A DNA stretch of 64,000 nt from Alkaliphilus serpentinus. Lineage in GTDB: Bacteria > Bacillota > Clostridia > Peptostreptococcales > Natronincolaceae. Below are positions 1-8,250 of the stretch, piece by piece. The DNA lies in NCBI RefSeq assembly GCF_009017255.1, contig NZ_WBZB01000008.1:1-64000 (forward strand). The letters are read 5' to 3'. The number at the start of each line of letters is the position of its first letter. Position 1 is the stretch's first letter. A program made the position numbers and the translations under genes. The notes under the pieces were generated by a model that did no database searches, was not told the DNA's origin, and worked only from the letters and a program-made list of their open reading frames with translations.

Positions 1-113
1 AATATAGCCTATGACATATAACTACCAAATCTACGACAGTCGTATATACCTCCATATAGTTGTTATATCTGACGTAGTGTCGTATATATCCCTTATATAA
101 GTAAGTTTAGGAC
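1..113. repeat. Short AT-rich direct repeats beside the recombinase gene
   Basis: This stretch lies just past the 3' end of the recombinase gene. It holds two similar blocks, one near 31-50 (ACGACAGTCGTATATACC) and one near 73-92 (GTAGTGTCGTATATATCC), sharing GTCGTATATA about 46 bp apart. ACGACAGTCGT is itself nearly palindromic, and ATATAAC/GTTATAT form a further inverted pair. Tyrosine recombinases bind short inverted or direct core repeats, so these could be a recombination or accessory site. That is inference; AT-rich terminator or promoter debris is equally possible. Confidence 0.3.
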
Positions 114-1133
114 TTATAGTCTATCTATCGGGCTTATTATTTTCTTCAGTGACTTCCTAGTAACATGGGTATATATTTCTGTTGTCTTTGAGCTATTGTG
201 ACCTAATAATTCTTGGATATATCTTAGATCTGTACCACTTTCCAATAGATGAGTTGCAAAGGAATGTCTTAATGAATGCATACCTACCTCTCGTTTTATA
301 CCAGCCTTCTTTAGGGCATCCTTAAAAACTCTTTCGGCACTTCTTTCAGTTAGGTTTGTTCTTTCAGAACCCTCGAAAATATATTGCTGGGGCTTGTATT
401 TCTTATAGTACTCCCTTAATTCATGTAAAACAACTTCTGATAGTATGGTATATCGATCTTTTCTACCTTTTCCTTGATGAACTTTCAGAAGCATTCTGTT
501 GCTATCAATATCACTTAACTTTAGATTAACAGTTTCACTAACCCTTAGTCCGGCAGAATAGGTTAACATCAATAAAAGCCTATGCTTTTGATTGGTTACT
601 GCCTCAAATATTTTTTTTACTTCCATTTCACTTAGAACTTGAGGTAGCTTTTTTTGTTTCTTTGGTCTTATTATTTTATCAACAGTTTCTATATCATTAG
701 CTACATATTCCATATAGAATTTAATTGAGTTAATTGCCTGATTAACATAAGAGTGAGAAAAGGTTTCTTTGTCTAAAAGAAATAATAAGTATTGTTTTAT
801 CGATAGACTATCTATATTAGTAATATCATATTCAATATACTCTAAAAATCTTACAAAGTGACCCTTATAGGCCTTTATTGTATTTTGGCTATAACCCTTA
901 AGTCTTAAAGAACCAAGAAACTCAGATAGGAGTATTTGTACTCTTTGAGTATTATGTTTATTCTTTAATTCTTCTAGCTTGGTGATAGTCTCTTCTGAAT
1001 ATGGAAACTCCCAACGTTTTTCATGTGGATTCCACCTTCCACCTCCGATCTGTCGAAGCTTCTCAACTATCCCCATCGAATAAGGAGATGAAACATTTAC
1101 TTGATTTGATACTACTTCAACTTTAAAATCCAT
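114..1133 (-). CDS. Tyrosine recombinase/integrase (XerC/D-like) with extra N-terminal HARP-like segment
   Basis: Site-specific DNA recombinase of the phage-integrase/Xer superfamily, 339 residues. The catalytic set is complete: R197 (in AGLRVSE), K222, H286 and R289 (in HSLRH), H312 (in LLGHNS) and Y321. Residues 65-150 form the usual SAM-like core-binding domain. The first ~60 residues are additional: a GGRW-NPHEKRW-EFP motif (31-44) resembles the small HARP-like module found on some bacterial and archaeal integrases. It is about 40 residues longer than XerC/XerD (~298). It stands alone, transcribed leftward and separate from the next gene, with no phage genes nearby. Its substrate is unknown. 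It could be a chromosome-dimer resolvase, but the extra domain points to a mobile-element or integron-like enzyme. Confidence 0.85.
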   Translation of the reverse strand: MDFKVEVVSNQVNVSSPYSMGIVEKLRQIGGGRWNPHEKRWEFPYSEETITKLEELKNKHNTQRVQILLSEFLGSLRLKGYSQNTIKAYKGHFVRFLEYIEYDITNIDSLSIKQYLLFLLDKETFSHSYVNQAINSIKFYMEYVANDIETVDKIIRPKKQKKLPQVLSEMEVKKIFEAVTNQKHRLLLMLTYSAGLRVSETVNLKLSDIDSNRMLLKVHQGKGRKDRYTILSEVVLHELREYYKKYKPQQYIFEGSERTNLTERSAERVFKDALKKAGIKREVGMHSLRHSFATHLLESGTDLRYIQELLGHNSSKTTEIYTHVTRKSLKKIISPIDRL

Positions 1134-1251
1134 GACCTAAGCTCCTAACCTTCCATATGTAAAGATTTTCTATCAATTATTTTCAACAAAAGAGCCCTCT
1201 TTCCTCTAAAAACTTTTCAAAAAATGGAAATAATTATCGCCAAAAATCGAC

Positions 1252-1279
1252 AAAAAGAGTATAGCTACAAACTATACTC
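1252..1279 (-). terminator. Rho-independent terminator after the acetyltransferase gene
   Basis: GAGTATAG (1257-1264) pairs with CTATACTC (1272-1279) across a 7-nt loop. On the minus strand it is followed by a T-run. Confidence 0.75.
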
Positions 1280-1308
1280 AAGAATGAATCTATTTAACAT
1301 GAATTGAT

Positions 1309-1755
1309 TTAGTCTATATCCTTTATAAAGCAAATTAGCCTATTGGCTTCCTTAAATCCGATGTTTAGATGGAAGTCGTAGCAAATGGTATTATGGGCTT
1401 CAATATCCGAGGCCATTTGACTACAACCTTTGCCTTTAGCCCACTTTTCTCCTTTTTCTACTAAAAGCTTTGCTATCCCCATTTTTCTGTAATCTTCCTT
1501 AATATAAATTCCTTCTACATAGCCTACCGGCGAAGAAACTGAACCCTCAACATAATCATTTCTTAGAGAAATATTTATAAATCCTACATATTTATTATTA
1601 ACTTTATATAAGTAAGCCTTTTCTTTTGCAGATTCTAAAAGATTTTTAAACTCTACCGCTAAGCCTTCTGCTGTATTATCTGGCCATAGCTCCAAACCCA
1701 TGGCTACCCATTCCTCAAAGCCTTCCTTTGATACCTCTTCAATGTAGCCCTTCAT
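1309..1755 (-). CDS. GNAT acetyltransferase resembling aminoglycoside 6'-N-acetyltransferase
   Basis: GCN5-family acyltransferase, 148 residues, the usual length of AAC(6') enzymes. The series SLRNDYVEG - SSPVGYVEGIYI - YRKMGIAKLLVEKGEKWAKGKGC - MASD - NIGFKEA follows the AAC(6')-I pattern closely, including the acetyl-CoA pyrophosphate-binding segment (R-K-M-G-I-A, around residues 90-95) and the conserved SD/GF elements near the C-terminus. Family knowledge: such enzymes transfer acetyl from acetyl-CoA to the 6' amine of aminoglycosides, but chromosomal relatives often have other or unknown substrates. It is a single gene with its own terminator and no resistance-cassette context. Naming is confident at the fold level and moderate for the AAC(6') subfamily; resistance is not shown. 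Confidence 0.75.
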   Translation of the reverse strand: MKGYIEEVSKEGFEEWVAMGLELWPDNTAEGLAVEFKNLLESAKEKAYLYKVNNKYVGFINISLRNDYVEGSVSSPVGYVEGIYIKEDYRKMGIAKLLVEKGEKWAKGKGCSQMASDIEAHNTICYDFHLNIGFKEANRLICFIKDID

Positions 1756-1832
1756 TTAATTCATCCCCTTTTTATATTTTTAATGCTTTCATGTCCTTAT
1801 ATTTTCAACATATATACAAATATTCCTCCTAT

Positions 1833-1869
1833 AGAAAAGAAGGAGCAGGATCCTCAAAAATCCTGCTTC
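1833..1869 (-). terminator. Terminator of the lysine fermentation operon
   Basis: GAGCAGGAT (1843-1851) and ATCCTGCTTC (1860-1869) form a stem just after the kamE stop. The minus-strand sequence then runs into CTTCTTTTCT, an interrupted T-tract. Confidence 0.65.
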
Positions 1870-1876
1870 TAATATC

Positions 1877-2632
1877 CTATATTAAGTTTCTTTTTACAAT
1901 CTCATTCACTGCAAAGGAGGCAACATCCTCGGCATAGCTGCCGGTTCCAAAGCCAGCATCATAGCCTAGCTCCTTGGCTAGCTCATGGCTTAATCTTGGG
2001 CCTCCACAGGCTAGAACAATTTTATCTCTAATTCCTTCTGCCTCTAAAAGCTCCACTAGCTCCGTTAGGTTTGGAATGTGAACATCCTTTTGGGTTACCA
2101 CTTGAGAAACCAATATAACATCTGCATTTACCTCAATAGCCTTGGCAACCAGCTCTTCGTTGGGAACCTGACTTCCCATATTGTAGGCTTCAATTCCTTT
2201 ATATCTTTCAAGTCCATAATGACCGTCATAGCCCTTCATATTCATGATGGCATCTATCCCAACGGTATGGGCATCGGTTCCTGTACAGGCTCCAACCACC
2301 ACGATATCCCTTTTGATATTGGCTTCAATAAAGTCTTCAACCTCATCCTTAGACATGGTATCTACATCAACCTTCACAACCTCTATGCTAGAATAATCTA
2401 CAGTGTGCTGGCACTTACCATAAACCACAAAGTAAGTAAAGCCAATACCCAGATCCTTAGCATGGACAACGCTGGGTTCATCTAGGCCCATTTTCAGAGC
2501 AAGACGACGGGCAGCCTCCTTAGCCTCTTCCCCATAGGGTACAGGTAGGGTAAAGCTCATTTGCACCATTCCATCGTTTAGGGTATCCCCATAGGGTTTC
2601 ACTTGTGTATAATCGATTTTTTCTACTGCCAT
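1877..2632 (-). CDS. kamE: D-lysine/L-beta-lysine 5,6-aminomutase, beta (cobalamin-binding) subunit
   Basis: Small subunit of the adenosylcobalamin- and PLP-dependent lysine 5,6-aminomutase, which moves the terminal amino group of beta-lysine to give 3,5-diaminohexanoate. The 251 residues include the B12-binding motif D120-A-H122-T-V-G, whose histidine coordinates cobalt. The YKGIEAYNMGSQ segment contains K145, matching the lysine (Lys144 in the Clostridium sticklandii enzyme) that forms the PLP imine from this subunit. The start codon follows the kamD stop with no gap, indicating translational coupling. It is the last gene of the cluster before a terminator. Identity is strong from motifs, length and neighbours. 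Confidence 0.95.
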   Translation of the reverse strand: MAVEKIDYTQVKPYGDTLNDGMVQMSFTLPVPYGEEAKEAARRLALKMGLDEPSVVHAKDLGIGFTYFVVYGKCQHTVDYSSIEVVKVDVDTMSKDEVEDFIEANIKRDIVVVGACTGTDAHTVGIDAIMNMKGYDGHYGLERYKGIEAYNMGSQVPNEELVAKAIEVNADVILVSQVVTQKDVHIPNLTELVELLEAEGIRDKIVLACGGPRLSHELAKELGYDAGFGTGSYAEDVASFAVNEIVKRNLI

Positions 2633-4189
2633 TTATTTTCCCTCCCCTAGCATCATTTCTATAAAGGGATTGAAATAGCCCTCTGCCTTTTTAACGACTC
2701 CCTCAAGACCCTTGCCACCATCTCGTGAACGCTTCACTCCACCAAATTTTCCTTCTTCAATGGTTTTAAAGAGTCCATCCTCTTGGATTTGCTGTAGTAA
2801 ATCTGCCGCCATGGTGACAACCTCATGGGCTCTTTTCTGGATAATTCCATCCTCCTTAAAGACAATCTCATCGCCAAGATCCTTACAATTATTAAAGATG
2901 TACTTGGCATTATCTATAGATAGGGCCCTGTCGTGAAGATGGGGGGTGTGGATGGCCTCAGTTAGCATTCCCAACAGCTGAATTCCTTGTCCCGTCCATA
3001 TGGATATTAAATTAAATAAAGCATTTTGAATGTGTCCCTTAAAGATATCTCCCGTCATAAACTTTGTCGGAGGCATATATTTTAACGGAGCCTTGGGGAA
3101 GATTTCCCTTGCCATCTGGGCTTGAGCCAGCTCCCATAGGAAGCCATTGGTTAGGTCTGGATTCATTTCAAAGGCATGGCCTAAACCCATTTGCTCCTCT
3201 GGAATCCCTGCCTTTAGGGCAAACTGCTCGTTAATAAATTGAGAGGCTAACACGGTATGGGCTTCTTCAACTGCATCGGCGGTTGTAAGGTAGTTGTCCT
3301 CTCCAGTATTTATAATGATTCCTGCATAGCCATTGATTATCCTTGAGAAGTACTGATCTATAAGGGTACGCTGCATGTTGATATCTCTAAACAATATTCC
3401 ATAGAGGGCATCATTTAGCATAACATCTAGTCTTTCCATAGCGCCCATTGCTGCGATTTCAGGCATACAAAGACCAGAGCAATAGTTACATAATCTTATA
3501 TATCTACCTACCTCTTCTCCCACCTCATCAAGGGCCTTCCTCATGACTCTGAAGTTTTCTTGGGTGGCAAAGGTTCCTCCAAAGCCTTCGGTGGTTGCTC
3601 CATAGGGAACATAGTCCAATAAGCTTTGGGCTGTAGATCTAATTACTGCAATTACATCTGCCCCTTGTCTTGCAGCAGCTTGGGCCTGAATGGCATCCTC
3701 ATAGATGTTTCCTGTTGCAACGATTACATATAGATAGGGCTTTTTTCCCTCTCCTACATTTTCAATAAAATCGTCTCTTTTTTCTCTATTGGATTTTATT
3801 CTGTCTACCGTTGACTGAGCAATGGAGTTTATGGCAGTTTTAATAGCCTCCATATTTTGTGGGGGTAGCTTTGTAATCTCCATATCCCCACCGGCAACTG
3901 CCTCAGCAATTTCTTGAGGATTTTTACCGCTATAGACCATAGCGTTCCCCAGCCAGAAGGCAACCCCTTGAGCCATTCCACCATTTTGACGGATATGGTC
4001 TACTAAGACATTGGGAAGGGGATATTCTCCATCATCTACTCCATCTATCCCCAATAATCTTGCTATGGTTCTCTCTACTGTTACCGTACTATGCTGGTCT
4101 ATAAATTGCTGCACATCCTCAGCGATGGTTCTGGCTGCACTTCTAGCCTTCTTTATGCTATCAATATCAAGATTCAATTTACTTGACAC
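2633..4189 (-). CDS. kamD: D-lysine/L-beta-lysine 5,6-aminomutase, alpha subunit
   Basis: Large catalytic subunit (518 residues, the family length) of the AdoCbl/PLP lysine 5,6-aminomutase. It forms the TIM barrel that binds PLP phosphate and the lysine carboxylate; KamE supplies the cobalamin domain and the PLP lysine. Recognisable features are the N-terminal SKLNLDIDSIKKAR start, the GTFATQENFRVMRKALDEV region and the glycine-rich GGVKRSRDGGKGLEGV segment near the C-terminus. It is abutted by kamE downstream and preceded by kamC 40 bp upstream, within a co-directional run of lysine genes. No truncation seen. Confidence 0.95.
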   Translation of the reverse strand: MSSKLNLDIDSIKKARSAARTIAEDVQQFIDQHSTVTVERTIARLLGIDGVDDGEYPLPNVLVDHIRQNGGMAQGVAFWLGNAMVYSGKNPQEIAEAVAGGDMEITKLPPQNMEAIKTAINSIAQSTVDRIKSNREKRDDFIENVGEGKKPYLYVIVATGNIYEDAIQAQAAARQGADVIAVIRSTAQSLLDYVPYGATTEGFGGTFATQENFRVMRKALDEVGEEVGRYIRLCNYCSGLCMPEIAAMGAMERLDVMLNDALYGILFRDINMQRTLIDQYFSRIINGYAGIIINTGEDNYLTTADAVEEAHTVLASQFINEQFALKAGIPEEQMGLGHAFEMNPDLTNGFLWELAQAQMAREIFPKAPLKYMPPTKFMTGDIFKGHIQNALFNLISIWTGQGIQLLGMLTEAIHTPHLHDRALSIDNAKYIFNNCKDLGDEIVFKEDGIIQKRAHEVVTMAADLLQQIQEDGLFKTIEEGKFGGVKRSRDGGKGLEGVVKKAEGYFNPFIEMMLGEGK

Positions 4190-4229
4190 TACATTCCCTC
4201 CTTACAAATATTTTTATCTATCGCAAAAG

Positions 4230-5879
4230 CTATTCTCCTTCTCCTAGGGGTTTTATGGCCCTTTCCGCCTCTTGGATGATTTCATCTTTAAGGCCCAGAA
4301 GCTTAGCTACAAATATAGCGTCCTTAGGGACTGCTTTCCCATTTGATACTGGTTGAAGTCGGTAGTCCATATATTCTTCAAGAAAGCCTTCAGCCTGCTG
4401 CTGTTTCACAATCTTGTCTTTATCTTCAGCTATTAAATCCATTTTTAGCCCCACCACCTGTAGATGGTTAATATCCTTAACCCTACAAAGACCATCAAAG
4501 TGGGAGGTTATTACGCTGATGGTTGGCTTATCCTTTAAAAATTCCATAATTCCCTTGGAAATAGCATAACCCTCTGTTGGATTGGTACCACGGGCAAGCT
4601 CATCCATTAGGATTAACCCACCCTCCTCCACCCGATGGAGGGTGTTCTTTAAGTAGAATATCTCTGCTCCGAAGGTGGAAAGACCGGCCTCTAGGGACTG
4701 CTGATCTCCAATTGAGAAGTGGATGAAGCTGACAGGTCCAATATAGGCTCTTTTTGCTGGAACGTACAAGCCCATCTGGGCCATAATGGTGGTTAGGGCT
4801 ATGAGCTTTAGAATAACGGTTTTGCCACCCATATTGGCTCCAGTAATCAGGGTAACTCCAGACTTTAAGGTTATATCAATGGGTGTAAAATCTTGATTCT
4901 TACTGCGAAGGGTCCTTTCCACAATGGGATGCCTACCCCCTTCTATTTGAAGATAGGGTCCCTCCACCAGCTTTGGTCTTACACCATCTATCCTCTTATT
5001 TAGAAGATACTTGCCAAAAAGGAAATCCAATTCCCCTACAACCTTTATATTCTGATGGATAGCCTCCCCATAGATTTTCAGCTGTTGGGTTAACCTCTGC
5101 CGTACCTCCTGCTCATAATCCTCTTCTATCGATTTAACCAATAATAGCTTACTGTTTAGCTCATCCAAGAGGGATGAGGACTTCACTCTAAAAACCAGAC
5201 TTCTAAAGGATTCCGAGGATAGAAATACCCAAGGGGACTCCATAAGCCTTCGAATTTTATCCTTATCCTGCTTATCAACTATAATCTCTCCGTTGAGCTT
5301 TGGCTTAAGCTGTGTTTCCTGGGAAATAATTTCCTTGATTCTGTTCTTTTCTTTGGTAATTTCCTCCTCAAGGTCCTTCTTTTCTTTTCTAATAACCTTA
5401 AGATTTTCATCATAGCTATCATAAAGATAGAAGGTTTTTAGTCCAGTTCCTTCAGGGTCTAAAAGCTTTATGACCTCTTCAATAGATAGAAGCTTAAGGG
5501 CCTCCATCTGCTTCAACCTGCTATTTTGAATGATCGATTGAAGCTCTGACATTTCCATTAGCTGTGCCTTGATTTCAAAGAACTCAATGATATTGAGGGC
5601 TTCTCCGCCTTCTAAGCGCTTAAGGGTTCCTCTAATATCCTTAAATTGACTAAGATTATTCTTTAATAATAGCTGTAGCTCTAATCTTGAATCCAAAGCC
5701 TCCTTAAAAAAGGCAAGGTTATCAAGGGCCTTAGTAATCCTATCTCCTTCCTCAGGAAGGAAGGGTCTTAGCTCCTCCTTGACGGCTTTTCCATAGGAAG
5801 TTAATACCTGTAGACCCTGTAATACTTCCTTGAGTCCTATTAATTCTGATAGCTTTGATTCCATAAAGGGCATACCCAT
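4230..5879 (-). CDS. kamC: MutS-like ATPase, lysine 5,6-aminomutase reactivase KamC
   Basis: About 549 residues with a C-terminal MutS-type ABC ATPase: Walker A GANMGGKT near residue 355 and Walker B LILMDELARGT. The N-terminal half is a coiled-coil lever/clamp region (many K/E helices at 90-280) and there is no mismatch-recognition domain. MutS-like proteins in this exact position of lysine-fermentation clusters are annotated as the ATPase of the reactivating factor that exchanges damaged cobalamin in KamDE; the function is by family and context. The ORF opens at 5900, but GGAGG lies 9 bases before the ATG at 5879, so that start is chosen. It begins 2 bases past the kamB stop. Confidence 0.85.
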   Translation of the reverse strand: MGMPFMESKLSELIGLKEVLQGLQVLTSYGKAVKEELRPFLPEEGDRITKALDNLAFFKEALDSRLELQLLLKNNLSQFKDIRGTLKRLEGGEALNIIEFFEIKAQLMEMSELQSIIQNSRLKQMEALKLLSIEEVIKLLDPEGTGLKTFYLYDSYDENLKVIRKEKKDLEEEITKEKNRIKEIISQETQLKPKLNGEIIVDKQDKDKIRRLMESPWVFLSSESFRSLVFRVKSSSLLDELNSKLLLVKSIEEDYEQEVRQRLTQQLKIYGEAIHQNIKVVGELDFLFGKYLLNKRIDGVRPKLVEGPYLQIEGGRHPIVERTLRSKNQDFTPIDITLKSGVTLITGANMGGKTVILKLIALTTIMAQMGLYVPAKRAYIGPVSFIHFSIGDQQSLEAGLSTFGAEIFYLKNTLHRVEEGGLILMDELARGTNPTEGYAISKGIMEFLKDKPTISVITSHFDGLCRVKDINHLQVVGLKMDLIAEDKDKIVKQQQAEGFLEEYMDYRLQPVSNGKAVPKDAIFVAKLLGLKDEIIQEAERAIKPLGEGE

Positions 5880-5880
5880 A

Positions 5881-6915
5881 TTACAGTTCCTCCATAACAA
5901 CGTCCACCACCGGGATTGGCCTTAGGGCCTCCTGCATTTTTTCTTTAAAATCCCTTGGATTAAAGCTGTAGCCACTGGGTGCAACAGGGTTTATGGTTAC
6001 AGCTAAAACATTTATTTTATCTAAAACCTCTAGACTGATTCCCCTTTTGAGGAAGTAGCCCCAGTCCTTTGAATTGAGAAAAACTCTAGTTCCATCTTTT
6101 ATAATTATCTTTACGTTTTTATAATAGGGGGATACGGCAATGATATCCTCTAAGGTTTTTTTGGTAAGGCTACCACTTATTATAATGTAGGTACTGTTTT
6201 CCTTAATAGCATCCCCTATAATTATGCCGGTATTAAGGGAGGTTGCGATATCTAGATAGGTGATCTCTCCCCTTTGATTTATTACCGCAAAGGTCTTTTC
6301 TTCTATAATTCCTCTAGCCAACAGACTCATTTCATGATCTTCCACCACTGGCAGATTAAAGAGCCTTACCTGATGAAGGGTATCTTCAATGGCTTTATTT
6401 ATATTTCTACTGATTACAGCGCCGGTTGCTAAAATCGTCCCTTCGGTAATGGAAGGGGCTGCTGCTGTTTTTCTGTTTATGGCTCCATCGACTAAAATCA
6501 ATTCTGCCCCAAAATATTTCATCATCTCTGCTGCCACTTTAATTTGATGATTGGTTGTGGGGCCTGCAATTTCCACTAAACCGCTATCGAGGGCTCTGGC
6601 AATCACCACCTGACCTAGGGCAGTGTTGAAATTGGTCACCTCTAATATTTCCAGCTTAACCTGGCTGGCCAGTAGGGTCTCGGCTGCTGTTGCCACTAGG
6701 GTTCCTTCATGAATATAAATGGTGGGTTTTTCTGTAGAGGTAACAAGGTCTAACCTTTCTCCATCTCTTCCGGTGGAGGTGATTCCAAGCTTAACCTGAG
6801 CCTCCGCTGCCTCTTCGATGAGTCTGTTGAGGGTTACCGTCTTTCCTGCGTTCTTGGCCATTCCAACCACCGATAGGGTGTTATATTTTTTGTAGGCATA
6901 TTTAAGAAGCTCCAT
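5881..6915 (-). CDS. kamB: Lysine 5,6-aminomutase reactivase subunit KamB
   Basis: 344-residue protein with an N-terminal P-loop-like motif (VGMAKNAGKTVTLNRLI, about residues 18-34), then a glycine/alanine-rich alpha/beta domain with VDGAINRKTAAAPS and ATGAVISRN. It is found between kamA and the MutS-like kamC in lysine-fermenting anaerobes and is named as the partner of KamC in reactivating lysine 5,6-aminomutase. That role rests on genomic association rather than a diagnostic motif here. The reading frame opens at 6948, but GGAGG six bases before the ATG at 6915 favours the shorter form. The 3' end nearly touches kamC, so they are probably co-translated. Confidence 0.8.
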   Translation of the reverse strand: MELLKYAYKKYNTLSVVGMAKNAGKTVTLNRLIEEAAEAQVKLGITSTGRDGERLDLVTSTEKPTIYIHEGTLVATAAETLLASQVKLEILEVTNFNTALGQVVIARALDSGLVEIAGPTTNHQIKVAAEMMKYFGAELILVDGAINRKTAAAPSITEGTILATGAVISRNINKAIEDTLHQVRLFNLPVVEDHEMSLLARGIIEEKTFAVINQRGEITYLDIATSLNTGIIIGDAIKENSTYIIISGSLTKKTLEDIIAVSPYYKNVKIIIKDGTRVFLNSKDWGYFLKRGISLEVLDKINVLAVTINPVAPSGYSFNPRDFKEKMQEALRPIPVVDVVMEEL

Positions 6916-6968
6916 GAACATCCTCCACTTCAAAATACAGGAGGACATATTAGGCCCCCCTGTATTGG

Positions 6969-8219
6969 CTACTTATGGCTGCGTTGGTGTCTTTCTAGGT
7001 TGGCAGGCTCCATAGAAATCTCGTTGCCTTGAATTAATCCTGCTACACCCTGTAGCTTTTCTTTCTTTTCTCCAGCACATACACTGCAATTACATTTGTC
7101 ATCATAATTCTTGGGTTCAGTATAGGTGGTTATAACCCCTTCATAATTCCTTAAAACAACCTTGTGGGCTCCTTGAGAAATTACATAATTTGGCATAACA
7201 GGGATTTTGCCTCCACCACCTGGGGCATCAACAACAAAGGTTGGCACAGCATAGCCTGAGGTATGACCCCTTAGACCTTCTATAATCTCTATACCCTTTG
7301 CCACAGGGGTTCTAAAGTGCTCTATCCCCATTGAAAGGTCACATTGATAGATATAATAGGGACGGACTCTGTTTTTAACCAAGCCATGGAGAAGCTCCTT
7401 CATAACATGGACACAGTCATTAACTCCACGTAGTAGCACCGATTGATTTCCTAAAGGAATCCCGGCATCTGCCATCAGTTTCAGGGCATCCTCGGCTTCC
7501 TTGGTAATCTCCATTGGATGATTAAAGTGGGTGTTTAACCAAATTGGATGATATTTTTTAAGCATATTCACCAAATCAGGAGTAATTCTTTGGGGTAAAA
7601 CAACGGGGGTTCTTGAGCCAAGGCGGATGATTTCCACATGTTCGATGGCCCTTAGCTTGCTGATGATATATTCGAGCCTTTCATCAGAAATCAACAAGCA
7701 ATCTCCACCGGAAAGCAATACATCCCTAACCTGTGGGGTTTTTGAAATGTAATCAATGGCTGCATCTATTCTATCCATTGGAAGTCCACTGTCCTGTTGT
7801 CCAGCAAATCTTCTTCTGGTGCAATGTCTACAATACATAGAGCACATATCTGTAACCAATAGAAGGACTCTATCGGGATATCTATGGGTTAATCCGGGAA
7901 CCGGGGAGTCATGGTCTTCATGAAGAGGATCCTCCATATCAGCCTCACTCTTGTTGACCTCCACCATTAAGGGTACTGCTTGTTTTCTTACAGGACAATT
8001 GGGGTCTTTTTCATCCATTAGGGTTATATAATAGGGTGTAATGGCCATCCTTAGAGTTTTAAGGCACTCATGTATCCCCTTTTCCTCTTCCTCTGTTATG
8101 GAAATAACCTTCTTCAATTCCTCAACGGTGGTTATTCTGTTGGAAACCTGCCAATGCCAGTCATTCCATTGCTCCTCTGTTACATCCTTCCACATTTCAA
8201 TCTGTCTATAGTCACGCAT
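6969..8219 (-). CDS. kamA: L-lysine 2,3-aminomutase (radical SAM/PLP)
   Basis: Converts L-lysine to L-beta-lysine, the first step of lysine fermentation, using a 4Fe-4S cluster, SAM and PLP. The radical SAM motif CSMYCRHC gives C126, C130 and C133. The PLP lysine lies in APGGGGK (about residue 337), and C-terminal Cys pairs (CNCSVC) fit the zinc site of the clostridial enzyme. With the ATG at 8219, preceded by AGGAG at 7 bases, the protein has 416 residues, the same as the characterised Clostridium subterminale enzyme; a GTG at 8237 would add six residues. It lies 31 bp downstream of kdd. Confidence 0.96.
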   Translation of the reverse strand: MRDYRQIEMWKDVTEEQWNDWHWQVSNRITTVEELKKVISITEEEEKGIHECLKTLRMAITPYYITLMDEKDPNCPVRKQAVPLMVEVNKSEADMEDPLHEDHDSPVPGLTHRYPDRVLLLVTDMCSMYCRHCTRRRFAGQQDSGLPMDRIDAAIDYISKTPQVRDVLLSGGDCLLISDERLEYIISKLRAIEHVEIIRLGSRTPVVLPQRITPDLVNMLKKYHPIWLNTHFNHPMEITKEAEDALKLMADAGIPLGNQSVLLRGVNDCVHVMKELLHGLVKNRVRPYYIYQCDLSMGIEHFRTPVAKGIEIIEGLRGHTSGYAVPTFVVDAPGGGGKIPVMPNYVISQGAHKVVLRNYEGVITTYTEPKNYDDKCNCSVCAGEKKEKLQGVAGLIQGNEISMEPANLERHQRSHK

Positions 8220-8250
8220 CCTATCTCTCCTCTCCACTTATAACTTCTTT

